Shown: positions 50,090-62,692, counted from the stretch's first letter. The stretch: 64,000 nt of DNA from Actinomycetota bacterium (GCA_004366385.1 SIRU01000019.1:1-64000); one strand, 5' to 3'. Numbers and translations are program-made. The notes: generated by a model not told the origin, from the sequence alone.

Positions 50090-51799
50090 CTAGGTGGCGG
50101 TGTACTCGGGGCCGGAGCCGCCCTCGGGCGGGGTGAGGCGGCCGCCCTTGGCGGTGATCGCGCCGCACTGGACGCAGTTCGAGGGCGTCACCTCGAGATC
50201 GACCATGCCGTCGCCGAGGTCGCGACCGACGGCGTACACGTCCGCCGGGCACATCCACGCCCACGCCTCCGCGACCGGCCGCCGCACGCGTGTCTGGATC
50301 TCGATGTGGCTCGGCTGGTCGTCGCGCGTCCGGTTCCCCGACGCGAAGACGGACGAGAGCTTGTCGAAGACGTACTTGCCGTCCGGCTTCGGGTACCGCC
50401 GAGCGCGGCCGGTCCTGATGAGCGGCGCCTCCGCGTTCGGCTCCGTCGGGAAGCGGCCGTTCGGCATCCGCCCCTTGGTGACGGTCATCATGCTCGCGAC
50501 CGCGCCGCCGACGAAGAAGCCCTTGTCGAAGGCCTGGCGCATGTTCCTGACCTCGTACAGCTCCTTCCACATCCGGCTCGCACGCAGCGACTCGTCGTAG
50601 GAGTCGAGCGCGCCCACCCGGCTCGGCACCTCGCCGCGCTGGAGCGCTCGGAAGGTTGCCTCCGCCGCCAGCCGCCCGGACTCGATCGCGTAGTGGATCC
50701 CCTTCAGCCGCGGCACGTTGACGAGACCCGCGCCCTCGCCGACGAGAAGCAGGCCGGGAGCGCTCAGCTTGGTCGGCAGCGACCAGTACCCGCCCTCGGT
50801 GATCGTCTTCGCGCCCCACGCGACCCGCTCGCCGCCGCGCAGGATCTTCCACACGAGCCGGTGCGTCTTCAGCTCCTGGAGGACGTCGTGCACCGAGAAC
50901 TCGACGTCGCGCGACTCGAGCCCGGCGACGAAGCCGATCGAGACGAGGTCGTCGTCCCCGGCTCGTGACATCGGATAGATGAACGAGCCGCCGAACTCGC
51001 CGTAGCCCGCGAGCGCGCGCAGCGGCCAGCCCATCGTGTGCACGATCCTCCGCAGCGGCCGCGGCACGCGCCAGATCTCCTTCACGCCCAGCGCCCAGAT
51101 CTGCGGGTTCGCGCCCTCGAGCCCGAAGTGCCCGACGGCCGCGCTCGTCAGCAGGCCCTGCGTCCCCTCCGCGAGCACCGTCACGCCCGCGGTGACGTCG
51201 GAGCCCGGCTCGAAGGTCGCCAGCGGCTCGCCCTCGCGCCCTCTCCCCCGGTCCCCCGTGCGCACGCCCACCACGCGCCCGTGCTGCACGAGGAGCTTCG
51301 TCGCCGCGGTCTCCGGGAGCACTGCCACGCCGAGCGCCTCCGCCTGGTCGGCGAGGAAGCGGCCGAGCTCGGAGACGGAGAGGATCACGTTCCCGTGGTT
51401 CCGCATCGTCGGCGGGGGCGGGATCCGGAACGACGAACGGCGCGTGAGGACGTAGACCGCCTCGCCGGGGACATCTCCGTACGTGGGCAGGTCCGCCAGC
51501 GTCAGACGCCCCTTGAAGAGCTCGCGCAGCGGGCGCGGGTTCACGACGGCGCCGGAGAGGAGGTGCGAGCCCGGCTGCTTGCCCTTCTCGAGCAGCGCGA
51601 CCGGGACGTCGCCCAGGCGCTCTCGCACCTCGGGGTGCTCCTCGAGCAGCTGCCCGAGCCGGATCGCGCACGCGAGCCCGCCGGGGCCGCCGCCGACGAT
51701 CAGGACGCCGACCTCGATCCGCTCCTCGGGCGGGTCGGTCGGAGCGCCGACCGCGTCCATCGGCGCGAACGGCGGCGGGAAGTCGGCGGGGCGTGCCAC
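50090..51799 (-). CDS. Electron transfer flavoprotein-ubiquinone oxidoreductase
   Basis: GVLIVGGGPGGLACAIRL; KGIHYAIESGRLAAEA; terminal NCVQCGAIT iron-sulfur region. Confidence 0.92.
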   Translation of the reverse strand: MARPADFPPPFAPMDAVGAPTDPPEERIEVGVLIVGGGPGGLACAIRLGQLLEEHPEVRERLGDVPVALLEKGKQPGSHLLSGAVVNPRPLRELFKGRLTLADLPTYGDVPGEAVYVLTRRSSFRIPPPPTMRNHGNVILSVSELGRFLADQAEALGVAVLPETAATKLLVQHGRVVGVRTGDRGRGREGEPLATFEPGSDVTAGVTVLAEGTQGLLTSAAVGHFGLEGANPQIWALGVKEIWRVPRPLRRIVHTMGWPLRALAGYGEFGGSFIYPMSRAGDDDLVSIGFVAGLESRDVEFSVHDVLQELKTHRLVWKILRGGERVAWGAKTITEGGYWSLPTKLSAPGLLLVGEGAGLVNVPRLKGIHYAIESGRLAAEATFRALQRGEVPSRVGALDSYDESLRASRMWKELYEVRNMRQAFDKGFFVGGAVASMMTVTKGRMPNGRFPTEPNAEAPLIRTGRARRYPKPDGKYVFDKLSSVFASGNRTRDDQPSHIEIQTRVRRPVAEAWAWMCPADVYAVGRDLGDGMVDLEVTPSNCVQCGAITAKGGRLTPPEGGSGPEYTAT

Positions 51800-52758
51800 T
51801 ACGAGCCGCGCTGCGCGCGCACGAGCTCGGTCAGCTTCGGGACGATCTCGTGTAGGTCGCCGACGACGCCGAGGTCGCAGAAGTCGAAGATGGGCGCGTT
51901 CGGGTCCTTGTTGATGGCGACGATCGTCCCCGAGCCCTGCATCCCGACCTTGTGCTGGATGGCGCCCGAGATCCCGGCGGCGATGTACAGCTTCGGCGAC
52001 ACGGTCTTGCCGGTCTGGCCGACCTGCGTGGCGTACGGGTACCAGCCCGCGTCGACGACCGCCCGCGTCGCGGCGACGGCGCCGCCGAGCGCGTTCGCGA
52101 GCTCCTCGAGGAGCGTGAACTTGTCGGGCGCACCGAGCCCGCGGCCGCCCGCGACGATGACGTCCGCGTCCTCGATCGAGGGGCCCGTGGACTCCTCCTG
52201 CGTCTGCTCGACGAGGGTGGCGAGCGTCGAGAAGTCCGACGTCTCGAACTCGAAGCTCTCGACCTCCGCCCCGCCGCCCGACTCGACGGGGTCGAGCGCG
52301 CCGGAGCGCACCAACGCGAGGCGTGGCGCGTCAGTCCAGCCGACGTCGACCATGACGGTGTCCCCGAGGGCGGGCCGCTTCCCGACGAGCTCGCCGTCGC
52401 GCACCTCCAGGTCGGTGAGGTCCCAGTTGAGCCCGGCCTCGAGGCGAGCCGCGAGGCCGGCGGCGACGTCCGCGGAGAGAACCGATGCACCGAAGAGCAC
52501 GGCGTCGGGGCTCTCCTGCACCACGAGCGCCGCGAGCGCGTCCACGCGCGGCTGCGGGAGCGGCGGCGCGAGCGCGGGATCCTCGCTCGCGAAGACCTTG
52601 GAGGCGCCGAACGCACCCGCTCCCGGTGCGAGCGCGGAAGCGCCCTCGCCGAGCACGACGCCGACGGCCTCGCCGAGCGCCGCGGCCTTCCCGAGCGCGC
52701 CGAGCCCGCCCTTCTCGAGGGCGTCGCCATGGTGCTCGAGGAAGACGAGGAACTTCAT
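51799..52758 (-). CDS. etfA: Electron transfer flavoprotein subunit alpha
   Basis: SPKLYIAAGISGAIQHKVGMQGSGTIVAINKDPNAPIFDFCDLGVVGDL. Confidence 0.95.
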   Translation of the reverse strand: MKFLVFLEHHGDALEKGGLGALGKAAALGEAVGVVLGEGASALAPGAGAFGASKVFASEDPALAPPLPQPRVDALAALVVQESPDAVLFGASVLSADVAAGLAARLEAGLNWDLTDLEVRDGELVGKRPALGDTVMVDVGWTDAPRLALVRSGALDPVESGGGAEVESFEFETSDFSTLATLVEQTQEESTGPSIEDADVIVAGGRGLGAPDKFTLLEELANALGGAVAATRAVVDAGWYPYATQVGQTGKTVSPKLYIAAGISGAIQHKVGMQGSGTIVAINKDPNAPIFDFCDLGVVGDLHEIVPKLTELVRAQRGS

Positions 52759-52798
52759 GCGCGCTCAGCGCCGGCTCGGGCTCCCAAGACCGCGCGGG

Positions 52799-53575
52799 TC
52801 ACAGCAGCCTCCTCTCGACGACGTAGTCCAGGATCTTCTGCGCGGCGCTGCCGTCGTCCTCGATCTTCACGGAATCGCCGCGCGAGGGCGGCGGGCCGAG
52901 CTCGAGGACGGTCGTCTTCGCGCCGGCCTCGCCGGCCGCGCCTGCGTCGACGCCGACATCGCCCAGCGAGATCGTCTCCTGTGGCTTCGTCTTCGCGCCC
53001 ATGATCCCCTTGAGCGAGGGATAGCGCGGCTCGTTGATCGCGTCCGAGACCGCGACGACCGCGGGCAGCGGCGCCGAGATGACGTCGTAGCCGTGCTCCG
53101 TCTGTCGCTTCCCGGTGATCGTGCCGTCGCCCACTTCCAGCGAGGCGGCCTGCGAGATGAGGGGGCGGCGCAGACGGTCCGCGACCGCGGCCCAGAGCAC
53201 GGCACCGTCGCCGTCGCTCGACGCCTGGCCGAAGAGCACGAGATCGGCCTCGACGCGCTCGAGCGCGCCGGCGAGAGCGCGGCTCGTCCCCAGGAGATCC
53301 GACCCTGCGGCGCCCTCGTCGGCGACGAGCACCGCCCGATCGGCCCCCATCGCGAGCGCCTTGCGCAGCGATTCCACCGCCTTCTCCGGCCCCAGCGAGA
53401 CGAGCACGACCTCGCCGCCGGCGGCCTCCTTGATGCGGAGCGCCTCCTCGACCGCGTTCAGGTCGGTCGGGTTGAGCGCCGCCTCGCCGAAGCGGTCGAG
53501 TCGCTTCGTCGCCGGGTCGATCTTCTTGTGCACGGTGGCGTCCGGCACCTGCTTCACGCACACGGCGATCTTCAT
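52799..53575 (-). CDS. etfB: Electron transfer flavoprotein subunit beta
   Basis: MKIAVCVKQVPDATVHKKID; NPTDLNAVEEALRIKE; GIMGAKTKP. Confidence 0.95.
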   Translation of the reverse strand: MKIAVCVKQVPDATVHKKIDPATKRLDRFGEAALNPTDLNAVEEALRIKEAAGGEVVLVSLGPEKAVESLRKALAMGADRAVLVADEGAAGSDLLGTSRALAGALERVEADLVLFGQASSDGDGAVLWAAVADRLRRPLISQAASLEVGDGTITGKRQTEHGYDVISAPLPAVVAVSDAINEPRYPSLKGIMGAKTKPQETISLGDVGVDAGAAGEAGAKTTVLELGPPPSRGDSVKIEDDGSAAQKILDYVVERRLL

Positions 53576-53582
53576 GGCGCGG

Positions 53583-53588
53583 ACTCTA
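53583..53588 (-). promoter_or_regulatory. -10-like TAGAGT, 7 nt upstream of etfB ATG
   Basis: Position and sequence match the recurrent box. Confidence 0.45.
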
Positions 53589-53683
53589 TCCAGGCCCCGC
53601 GGGGCGTCGGTGCACTTCCCGAGCCCTCGTGCAGGTCTGCTAGCGTCCCGCCCTTCGAGCGCGAACCGGAGCGCCCCGTCGAC

Positions 53684-54571
53684 ATGCGACGCCACCGGAC
53701 GACAGCCCGAGGGATGGTTCTTCCCCTCCTCCTCGCCGGCCTGCTGGCGGCGGCCGCATCCCCGGCGGGCGGCAGCGGCGGCGCGACACAGGGAGTCCCG
53801 AGGCTCGTGTTCCCGCTCGTCGCGAAGACCGATCTCTGGGACAACTACGGTGACCCGCGCCCTGGCGGCCGGCACGCGGGAATCGACATGGAGAACCCGT
53901 GGCGCGCGCCCGTCGTCGCCGTCGAGGCCGGCCAGGTGAAGTACTGGCAGTCCTCGCTGGGCGGCTGCATGCTCTACCTCTACGGCCGCAGCGGGACGAT
54001 GTACATGTACATCCACCTGAACAACGACCTCACCCCGCGAAACGACAACCGCGGCGGGTGCAAGAAGGACGTCTCGTATGCGGTCCCCAACCACGCGCGG
54101 GTCTCGGCCGGGCAGCAGATCGCCTGGAACGGCGACTCGGGTGACGCGAACGGCAACCCGCACCTCCACTTCGAGGTGCATCCCGGCGGCGGCGCGGACG
54201 TGAGCCCGTACAGGCACCTGAAGCGTGCGGTGAAGCCGCTCTTCGCGGCGAAGCTGGGCTCGCCGTTCAGCCTCGGGCTGCGCGGCGAGGTCGTCTCGGC
54301 GACGAAGGGCGTCGTCCGGCTCGACGTCGACCAGGTGCGCCACTACCCGGGCGGGCGCTGGCTCACGATCGACCGCAGGCGGGTGGAGCTGGCAGCGGCG
54401 CCGGAAGCGCTCGCGCCGACCCCGGCGAACGGCGACCTCACGGTCTCGGCCGCCCCCGCCCTGAAGGCACGGACGCCGGTGACGGCCTACACCCCGAAGG
54501 CGAAAGCGACGGAGGCCGCGATCGTCGGCGCCCCGCGCTCGCTCACGGCGCGCCAAGTCACTCGACGTTAG
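53684..54571 (+). CDS. M23-family peptidase (LytM-like), secreted
   Basis: GGRHAGIDMENPWRAPVVAVEAGQV; GNPHLHFEVHPGG. Confidence 0.85.
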   Translation: MRRHRTTARGMVLPLLLAGLLAAAASPAGGSGGATQGVPRLVFPLVAKTDLWDNYGDPRPGGRHAGIDMENPWRAPVVAVEAGQVKYWQSSLGGCMLYLYGRSGTMYMYIHLNNDLTPRNDNRGGCKKDVSYAVPNHARVSAGQQIAWNGDSGDANGNPHLHFEVHPGGGADVSPYRHLKRAVKPLFAAKLGSPFSLGLRGEVVSATKGVVRLDVDQVRHYPGGRWLTIDRRRVELAAAPEALAPTPANGDLTVSAAPALKARTPVTAYTPKAKATEAAIVGAPRSLTARQVTRR

Positions 54572-55548
54572 TCCCGAGGGACGCCGGTCTCGGCAGACCG
54601 GGCCCCATGTGTGGCGCGCGCCCATTCGACCGTCCGTGCCAGGCCGTCCGCGAACGAGACCGACGGAGACCAACCCAGTGCGGACAGAGCCCTGGTGTCG
54701 GCCGCGGACCGGCGCTGGTCGCCCAGCTGGGCCTCGGTGCGCCGGACTTCCCAGCTCTCGGGGGACTCGCCGAACGTGGCGAGCACGCCCAGCGCGAGAT
54801 CGTTGACCGACGTCTCGCGGCCGCTTCCGACGTTGAGCACGCGCCCGTGGGACTCCGGTCTCTCCAGCACACGAAGCCACGCCTCGACAACGTCGTCCAC
54901 GTGCACGAAGTCCCTCGTCTGCTCGCCATCCCCGTGAATCGTGATCGGCTCGCCGCGAAGCAGGTTCCCGATGAAGATCGCGAGGACTCCCTGGTAGGGG
55001 TTGTCGACGCTCTGCCGCGCGCCGTACACGTTGAACATCCTGAGCGACGTCACGTCCAGCGACACGTCCGGACGATCGCCCGTGATCTGGACGTAGCGCT
55101 CGCCCGCGAGCTTCGTTACTCCGTAGTACGACACCGGGAGGCACGCGGCGCTCTCCGGTGTGGGCACCACCGAGGGCTGGCCGTACGCGGTCATCGAGCT
55201 CGCGTACACGAGCCGCGGGACCTGATGGACGAGACACGAGCGGATCGCGTTCAGCGTGCCGAGGACGTTCGTGTCGAGATCGTCCTCGGGAGACGCGAAC
55301 GAGCGGCTGATGCTCGCCTGCCCCGCTACATGACACACGGCGTCGAAGCGCGCGGCGGAGAAGACCGCCTCGACGGTGTCGCGCTCCCTGACGTCGCCCT
55401 CGACGAAGACCGCCGCCTCGGGCACGTTCTCGCGCTTCCCCGTCGCGAGGCTGTCGAGCACGGTGACCGCATGACCGTCCCGGACGAGCCCGTGGGCGAG
55501 GTGGCCGCCGATGAAGCCGGCGCCGCCCGTGACGAGGACGCGCTTCAC
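54568..55548 (-). CDS. NAD-dependent epimerase/dehydratase (GalE-like SDR)
   Basis: [22 protein letters not shown] active site. Confidence 0.92.
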   Translation of the reverse strand: MKRVLVTGGAGFIGGHLAHGLVRDGHAVTVLDSLATGKRENVPEAAVFVEGDVRERDTVEAVFSAARFDAVCHVAGQASISRSFASPEDDLDTNVLGTLNAIRSCLVHQVPRLVYASSMTAYGQPSVVPTPESAACLPVSYYGVTKLAGERYVQITGDRPDVSLDVTSLRMFNVYGARQSVDNPYQGVLAIFIGNLLRGEPITIHGDGEQTRDFVHVDDVVEAWLRVLERPESHGRVLNVGSGRETSVNDLALGVLATFGESPESWEVRRTEAQLGDQRRSAADTRALSALGWSPSVSFADGLARTVEWARATHGARSAETGVPRD

Positions 55549-56606
55549 GCGCCCGCGACCGTCGAGCCGGCGACACCCGCGAGGTCGGTCAGGATCTCGT
55601 CGAGCGAGACCTCGACGCACCAGGTCGGGAAGTCGCCCCGAAGCCGCCTCAGGTCGCTGATGTAACAGATGTGATCGCCGCGTCGCGGCTCGTCCACGTA
55701 CTCCCAGTCGAGGTTCCGCCCGGTGAGCTCTTCGAACCTGGCGATCGCCTCGAGGATCGAGATCGAGTTCGCGCGCCCTCCACCGATGTTGTAGACGGCT
55801 CCCGGCTTGGGGCTCTCGGCGAAGGCGAGGATGGCGGCGCACACGTCGCTCGCGTGGATGTTGTCGCGCACCTGCTTGCCCTTGTAGCCGAGCACCCGGT
55901 ACGAGCGACCCTCGCGTACACACCGGGCGAGGTACGCGAGGAAGCCGTGCAACTCGGCGCTCGCGTGGCTCGAGCCGGTGAGGCAGCCCCCGCGGAGGCA
56001 GACGGTGGGCATCCCGAAGTAACGGCCGTACTCCTGGACGAGGAGATCTGCGGCAGCCTTGGACGCCCCGAACAGACTGTGCGTGGTGGCGTCGATCCGG
56101 CAGTCCTCGTCGATGCCGTCATGAAGCGCCGGGTCGGCGTAGTCGTACCGGGTCTCGAGCTCCACGAGCTCGAGCTCGTTCGGTGCATCGCCGTACACCT
56201 TGTTCGTCGAGAGGAACGCGAACGGCGCCTCCGGGGCGCTCGCCCGCGCAGCCTCGAGGAGGTTGAGCGTGCCCACCGCGTTCACCTCGAAGTCGTCGAA
56301 CGGGCGGCTCGCGGCGAGATCGTGTGACGGCTGCGCCGCGGCATGCACGACGAGCTCGGGCCGAGTGTCCGCAAAGAGCCGCGCGACGCCTTCGCGGTCT
56401 CGGACGTCGAGATCGTGGTGCTCGAAGCGCCGAGCCCGTTCGCGGAGGCGCCGGAGGTTCGCGGTCGTGTCGCCGTCGACCCCGAAGAAGTCGGCCCGCA
56501 TGTTGTTGTCGACGCCGTGCACGATCCAGCCGCGCCGGTCGAGCGTGACGACCATCTCCGACCCGACGAGCCCGCTCGAGCCCGTGACCACGGCGACCCT
56601 CGTCAC
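55545..56606 (-). CDS. NAD-dependent epimerase, CDP-paratose/tyvelose epimerase-like SDR
   Basis: [48 protein letters not shown]. Confidence 0.87.
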   Translation of the reverse strand: MTRVAVVTGSSGLVGSEMVVTLDRRGWIVHGVDNNMRADFFGVDGDTTANLRRLRERARRFEHHDLDVRDREGVARLFADTRPELVVHAAAQPSHDLAASRPFDDFEVNAVGTLNLLEAARASAPEAPFAFLSTNKVYGDAPNELELVELETRYDYADPALHDGIDEDCRIDATTHSLFGASKAAADLLVQEYGRYFGMPTVCLRGGCLTGSSHASAELHGFLAYLARCVREGRSYRVLGYKGKQVRDNIHASDVCAAILAFAESPKPGAVYNIGGGRANSISILEAIARFEELTGRNLDWEYVDEPRRGDHICYISDLRRLRGDFPTWCVEVSLDEILTDLAGVAGSTVAGA

Positions 56607-57265
56607 GACGGACGCTCGGCGATGTACAGAGTCTGCTTGCCGAGCAACCTCCACGCAGGCCGAAGCGCGAGGTACGCCCTGACCAGCAGGGGGCTCGTCG
56701 GTAGACGGCTTTTCGTGGTGTACGGGAGAAAGCGCGTGACGACCTCGACGGTCCTCAGGCCGGCGAGCTCCGCAGCCTCGGCCAGGCTCTTCTCGGTGAG
56801 TGCGACTTTGTGGTCGATGAAGTCCCAGTACGCCCCGCCGACGAGACGGGCGTTCGGCTGGAGGACGATCACCCGGCCACCCGGGCGAAGAAGGCCGCGG
56901 GCGACCGTCAGCTGGCGTATCACCTCCTCGCCGGAGGCGAGATGCTCGAGGTAGTTGCTCGTGAAGATCACGTCGAACGTGTCGGCCGGGAGCACGTCGT
57001 CGAGGAGCAGACCGTCCGACTGGACGAACCGCACTTCGGGCGGAAGGTGCTCCTGCACGTCGCGAGCGTCGGTCGCCCACCGCTCCTTGGCAACGATGTT
57101 CCGGGCGAAGTACCCTCGGTCGCAGGCGAGGTCGAGCACGACGCCGCCCTCGTCGACGTACCGCTGCAGATGACGGCAGATCACGCGCCACATCGCGTCC
57201 TTGGCCCGTGCTTCGTCGTCGCTGAAACGACGGTCGTACACGTCTTCGAGGGGCGGCGCGCTCAT
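56603..57265 (-). CDS. Class I SAM-dependent methyltransferase
   Basis: [44 protein letters not shown]. Confidence 0.88.
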   Translation of the reverse strand: MSAPPLEDVYDRRFSDDEARAKDAMWRVICRHLQRYVDEGGVVLDLACDRGYFARNIVAKERWATDARDVQEHLPPEVRFVQSDGLLLDDVLPADTFDVIFTSNYLEHLASGEEVIRQLTVARGLLRPGGRVIVLQPNARLVGGAYWDFIDHKVALTEKSLAEAAELAGLRTVEVVTRFLPYTTKSRLPTSPLLVRAYLALRPAWRLLGKQTLYIAERPS

Positions 57266-58836
57266 GTGCCGGCTCGCTCGCAGCGCTCGTAGAGCCGGTA
57301 CTGCCCCGCCCTCACGCGTTGGCAGAACAGGTCGCGGACGACGCGGTTCGGCTCGGCGGATCCGAAGTCGATGGAGTCGTTCGGCTCCCACCAGTCGTCC
57401 CATCGGCTCGTGAGGACGAGCCAATCGGCGGCGCGGAGCTCGTCGACGAAGCCCGAGCCGTCCCGCGAGGCGGTGTTCGGGTTCAGCTCCATGTAGTACG
57501 ACGCGGGCTCGAGTTGCGGAAGCAGGAAGTAGACGTAGGTCGGCCCGTAGTTGAGGCGGCGGAGGTCGAGCGGGCCGACGAACAGCGACTCTCCGGGGCT
57601 CGAGAGCCGCTCCACCTCCGAGACCACTCTCGTGACATCGCGCGCCGTCCTCGCGCCGCTCAAGGGGAACGCCCGCTCGGAACTCTCCACGGCGGGAGCA
57701 TCGCTCATCCGTGGGAGGCGGATCTCGTCCGACGCAAGCGCGAACCCGAGCGTCACGCCTGCGACCACGGCAACCACAGTTACCCGGGCGCGCCGCCCGC
57801 CCAAGAGCTCCTGGGCACCGAACACCAGGAGAGCCGGAAGCAGGCTGAGCGGGACGATCGCGGCCGGCCGGATGTGATGAATGTCGGGCCGCGAGAACAC
57901 CCAGGGCGCAAGTCCGATGCTGAAGAGACCGGCGGCGAGGACGATCCGTCCCTCGACAGCGCCGCGGCGTCGCCAGGCCATCACGGCTCCGACCGCAACC
58001 AGCGCGAGTGCAACCACGGTCGCGAGCACCAGCAGCCTCCCGGGGTACGTCGCCTCCAGCGGGAGCGGGAGCCTGCGGCCGCTTCCCGTCGCCAGCATGT
58101 CCCCCGCGACTCGACCGATCCGCTCAGGTCCGACGACGAGCGCGTAGGGGAGGTACACCCCGACCGTGACGGCGAACCCACCCGCGTACCAGACGCGCAG
58201 GCGCGAGTCCACATAGAGGAACAGCGGGGCCGCCGACACGACGATTGCGAGCACGAAGTCGTACCGCATGAGCACGGCGACCCCAGCCGCCAGGCCCGCC
58301 CCGAGCGCGAGCGCCCGCGATCCCTCGCCGGCGCCGACCGCGAGGACGGCCAGGGCCAGGCCGGCCAGGGCGAACGCGATCGACCCGTACGTGGCGTACG
58401 CCCAGACGAGCTCCTCCGCCATGAGCACCAGGGAGACCAGCGCCGCCAACGCGCCCGCGAGCAGGCCAGCGAGACGCCACGCCAGCACGAAGAGCGCCAG
58501 GACGACGAGGATCCGGTAGAGCACTCCGACGGCACGCTCGACCTCGACCCGTGCGCCGAAGACCGCGAGCGCCCCGGCGACGAGCCATGGGTTGCCGGGG
58601 CCGTAGAAAGTCAGGAAGTCACGATGCGGCACGTCGCCCTGGAGGACACGCTCGGCGTATGCGAGCACGGCGCCCTCGTCCATTTCCCATCCCCCGCCCG
58701 TCGTCTGCGGGACGAGCAGCACGAGAGCCAAGGCGACGAGCGCGAACGCCGTCGCGAGCGCAAGCGCGGCGGAGCGACGACCGACCTGGAGAGCCTCGGC
58801 TCGAGGCGCCGGGCCGCTCAGCTCGCCCGCGCTCAC
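57262..58836 (-). CDS. Polytopic membrane glycosyltransferase-like protein
   Basis: Multiple TM segments; [37 protein letters not shown] at 58836. Confidence 0.68.
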   Translation of the reverse strand: MSAGELSGPAPRAEALQVGRRSAALALATAFALVALALVLLVPQTTGGGWEMDEGAVLAYAERVLQGDVPHRDFLTFYGPGNPWLVAGALAVFGARVEVERAVGVLYRILVVLALFVLAWRLAGLLAGALAALVSLVLMAEELVWAYATYGSIAFALAGLALAVLAVGAGEGSRALALGAGLAAGVAVLMRYDFVLAIVVSAAPLFLYVDSRLRVWYAGGFAVTVGVYLPYALVVGPERIGRVAGDMLATGSGRRLPLPLEATYPGRLLVLATVVALALVAVGAVMAWRRRGAVEGRIVLAAGLFSIGLAPWVFSRPDIHHIRPAAIVPLSLLPALLVFGAQELLGGRRARVTVVAVVAGVTLGFALASDEIRLPRMSDAPAVESSERAFPLSGARTARDVTRVVSEVERLSSPGESLFVGPLDLRRLNYGPTYVYFLLPQLEPASYYMELNPNTASRDGSGFVDELRAADWLVLTSRWDDWWEPNDSIDFGSAEPNRVVRDLFCQRVRAGQYRLYERCERAGT

Positions 58837-59687
58837 GCGCGCAAGTCCGGCGCGCCCCCGACCGAAGCGGGCTCGTCGTGCTCGGGGATGTGCGGGCGCC
58901 GGCGATAGTCCCCGCGGCTGAGCGTGCGTTCGAGGAGCACGTACAGGACGATGAAGGCGTACCGGCTCCCCATCTCGCGGAGTGACAGCTTCGACGTCCC
59001 CGCCGTCCGGTTGCGCCACGAGATCGGCACGACTCGATACGAGTGCCCGCGTACGATCGCCTTGAGCGGTAGCTCGACGGTGAGGTTGAAGTGGTTGGAG
59101 AGCAGAGGCTGAACCGTCTCGATCACCTCGCGGCGATATGCCTTGAACGCGTTCGTCGTGTCGTTGTACCCGCTGCGGAACAGCACCCTGATCCCCCAGT
59201 TCACGATGCGATTGAGCACCAGCTTCGCTCCTGGATAGTCCTGCACCGTCGCTCCGCGGACGAAGCGCGAGCCGAAGGCGCAGTCGTAGCCCTCTTGGAG
59301 CACCGTGTGGTACCGCACCAGGTCGTTCGGATCGTCTGATCCATCGGCCATGACGATCGCGACGGCGTCGCCCGCGAACATGTCGAGGCCCGACCGGACG
59401 GTGAAGCCGAACCCGCGTGGGTGGTGCGATCGGTAGTACCGCACGCGTGGATCCCGTGCGGCGAGCCCGGTCACGATCGGCTCCGTGTCGTCCGTGCTCG
59501 CGTCGTCGACGACGATCACCTCGTGCTCGATCGAGGCGGCCTCGAGCGCGGACCGGATCCCGACGACGGTTCCCGCGATCGACCCGGCCTCGTTGTGAGC
59601 GGGAACGACGACGGAGAGCGAGATCGCGCGATCGCCGTCGCTCCTCGCGACGGGCTCGCGCTCGGATTGCCCGATCCTGTCGTCCAC
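58833..59687 (-). CDS. Family 2 glycosyltransferase (dolichol-phosphate-mannose synthase-like)
   Basis: LSVVVPAHNEAGSI; VDDASTDDT; MADGSDDPNDL. Confidence 0.92.
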   Translation of the reverse strand: MDDRIGQSEREPVARSDGDRAISLSVVVPAHNEAGSIAGTVVGIRSALEAASIEHEVIVVDDASTDDTEPIVTGLAARDPRVRYYRSHHPRGFGFTVRSGLDMFAGDAVAIVMADGSDDPNDLVRYHTVLQEGYDCAFGSRFVRGATVQDYPGAKLVLNRIVNWGIRVLFRSGYNDTTNAFKAYRREVIETVQPLLSNHFNLTVELPLKAIVRGHSYRVVPISWRNRTAGTSKLSLREMGSRYAFIVLYVLLERTLSRGDYRRRPHIPEHDEPASVGGAPDLRA

Positions 59688-59790
59688 GCCGCCTCCCCGA
59701 ATGCGCGTCCTCGCCCTGCGCCGACGGCCACCGCCCGGCTCGGCGCAGAACCGTAGTCGCGCAGCATAGGGCGAACGGGGCCGACGAGCG

Positions 59791-60189
59791 TCAGGCCGCG
59801 ACTGCGCCGCGCAGGAAGTCGACGATCTCGGTCGTCGTCGCGCCCGGGCCGAAGACCGCCGCGACGCCGTGCCCTTTCAGCTCGTCCGCGTCGTCCGGCG
59901 GGATCGTGCCGCCCACCACCACGAGCACGTCGTCGGCGCCGTTCTCGCGCAGGCCGTCGACGATCCTCGGGACGAGGGTCATGTGCGCGCCCGAGAGGAT
60001 GGAGACGCCGACCGCGTCCGCGTCCTCCTGGATCGCGGTCTCCACGATCTGCTCCGGGGTCTGGTGGAGCCCGGTGTAGATGACCTCCATGCCGGCGTCG
60101 CGGAGCGCGCGCGCGATGATCTTGGCGCCGCGATCGTGACCGTCGAGCCCCGGCTTCGCGATCACCACTCGGATCTTCCGCGGCGGCAC
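59791..60189 (-). CDS. Methylmalonyl-CoA mutase small, B12-binding subunit
   Basis: [42 protein letters not shown]. Confidence 0.95.
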   Translation of the reverse strand: MPPRKIRVVIAKPGLDGHDRGAKIIARALRDAGMEVIYTGLHQTPEQIVETAIQEDADAVGVSILSGAHMTLVPRIVDGLRENGADDVLVVVGGTIPPDDADELKGHGVAAVFGPGATTTEIVDFLRGAVAA

Positions 60190-60194
60190 ATCGG

Positions 60195-60201
60195 CAGAAT
60201 A
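60195..60201. promoter_or_regulatory. Putative overlapping bidirectional -10: CAGAAT (+, 60195-60200) / TATTCT (-, 60201-60196)
   Basis: Each hexamer ends 6 nt before its own GTG start; the divergent starts are separated by 17 nt. Confidence 0.5.
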
Positions 60202-60206
60202 CCGCG

Positions 60207-60935
60207 GTGCGCCTGAACGTCATCGGCTCGTCGCCCGCATGGCCGAACCCGGGCAGCGCGCACTCCGGCTACATGCTCGAGGCGAACGGGAGCCGGCTGC
60301 TCCTCGACTGCGGCCCCGGCGTCCTCGGGAGGCTTCGCGAGTCCGAGCTCTGGCCGCAGGTGGACGGGATCGCGATCACGCACTGGCACCTCGACCACTG
60401 GGGCGATCTCGTTCCCTGGGTCTGGGGCAGCTACTACCTCTCGACCAACGGGCCGCTCCCACGCCCACAGCTCTGGGTGCAGCCGGGCGGCGCCGCGTTC
60501 CTTGCCGAGCTCGGCGGCGCGCTGGGCTTCCCGGACATGTTCGAGAAGACGTTCGTCCTCGACGAGTACGAGCCGGACACGCCCTTCCAGGTCGGACCGC
60601 TCACGGTGATCGCGACCAAGGTCCCGCACTATCGGCTGCGAACGTACGCGTTCCGCGTCGAGGGGGACGGCCGCTCGCTCGCCTACTCCGGCGACTCCGC
60701 GCCGTCGGACGAGCTCGTCTCGTGCGCGAAGGACGCGGACCTCTTCGTCTGCGAGGCCACCCTGCTCCGGGGCGAGCTCGACGGCGAGCCGCGAGGCCAC
60801 CTCTCGCTCGAGGAGGCGGTCGACGCGTACGAGGCCTCGGGCGCGAGGCGGCTCCTCGTGACGCACCGCCCGTGCGAGCTTCCGACCCCGGACGAGTACG
60901 AGCTCGCCTACGACGGCCTCGAGCTCGACGTCTGA
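60207..60935 (+). CDS. MBL-fold metallohydrolase (RNase Z/ElaC-like fold)
   Basis: [31 protein letters not shown]. Confidence 0.9.
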   Translation: MRLNVIGSSPAWPNPGSAHSGYMLEANGSRLLLDCGPGVLGRLRESELWPQVDGIAITHWHLDHWGDLVPWVWGSYYLSTNGPLPRPQLWVQPGGAAFLAELGGALGFPDMFEKTFVLDEYEPDTPFQVGPLTVIATKVPHYRLRTYAFRVEGDGRSLAYSGDSAPSDELVSCAKDADLFVCEATLLRGELDGEPRGHLSLEEAVDAYEASGARRLLVTHRPCELPTPDEYELAYDGLELDV

Positions 60936-60936
60936 C

Positions 60937-62604
<1,668 letters not shown>

Positions 62605-62611
62605 CCCGCGC

Positions 62612-62617
62612 ATTCTA
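62612..62617 (-). promoter_or_regulatory. -10-like TAGAAT, 7 nt upstream of mutase large-subunit ATG
   Basis: Position and sequence match the recurrent box. Confidence 0.45.
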
Positions 62618-62692
62618 GGTGGCAGGGCGTCACGGGCTTGATGGCGAGAACGAGGGATGGCTCACCCGCTTTGGGGAGCCGACCAAGGGGCT

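Noticed and set aside
52799-55576. 925-aa ORF ending in EtfB
   Set aside because: EtfB begins at 53575 (MKIAVCVKQVPD); the N-terminal extension is antisense/out-of-frame over the M23 and epimerase genes.
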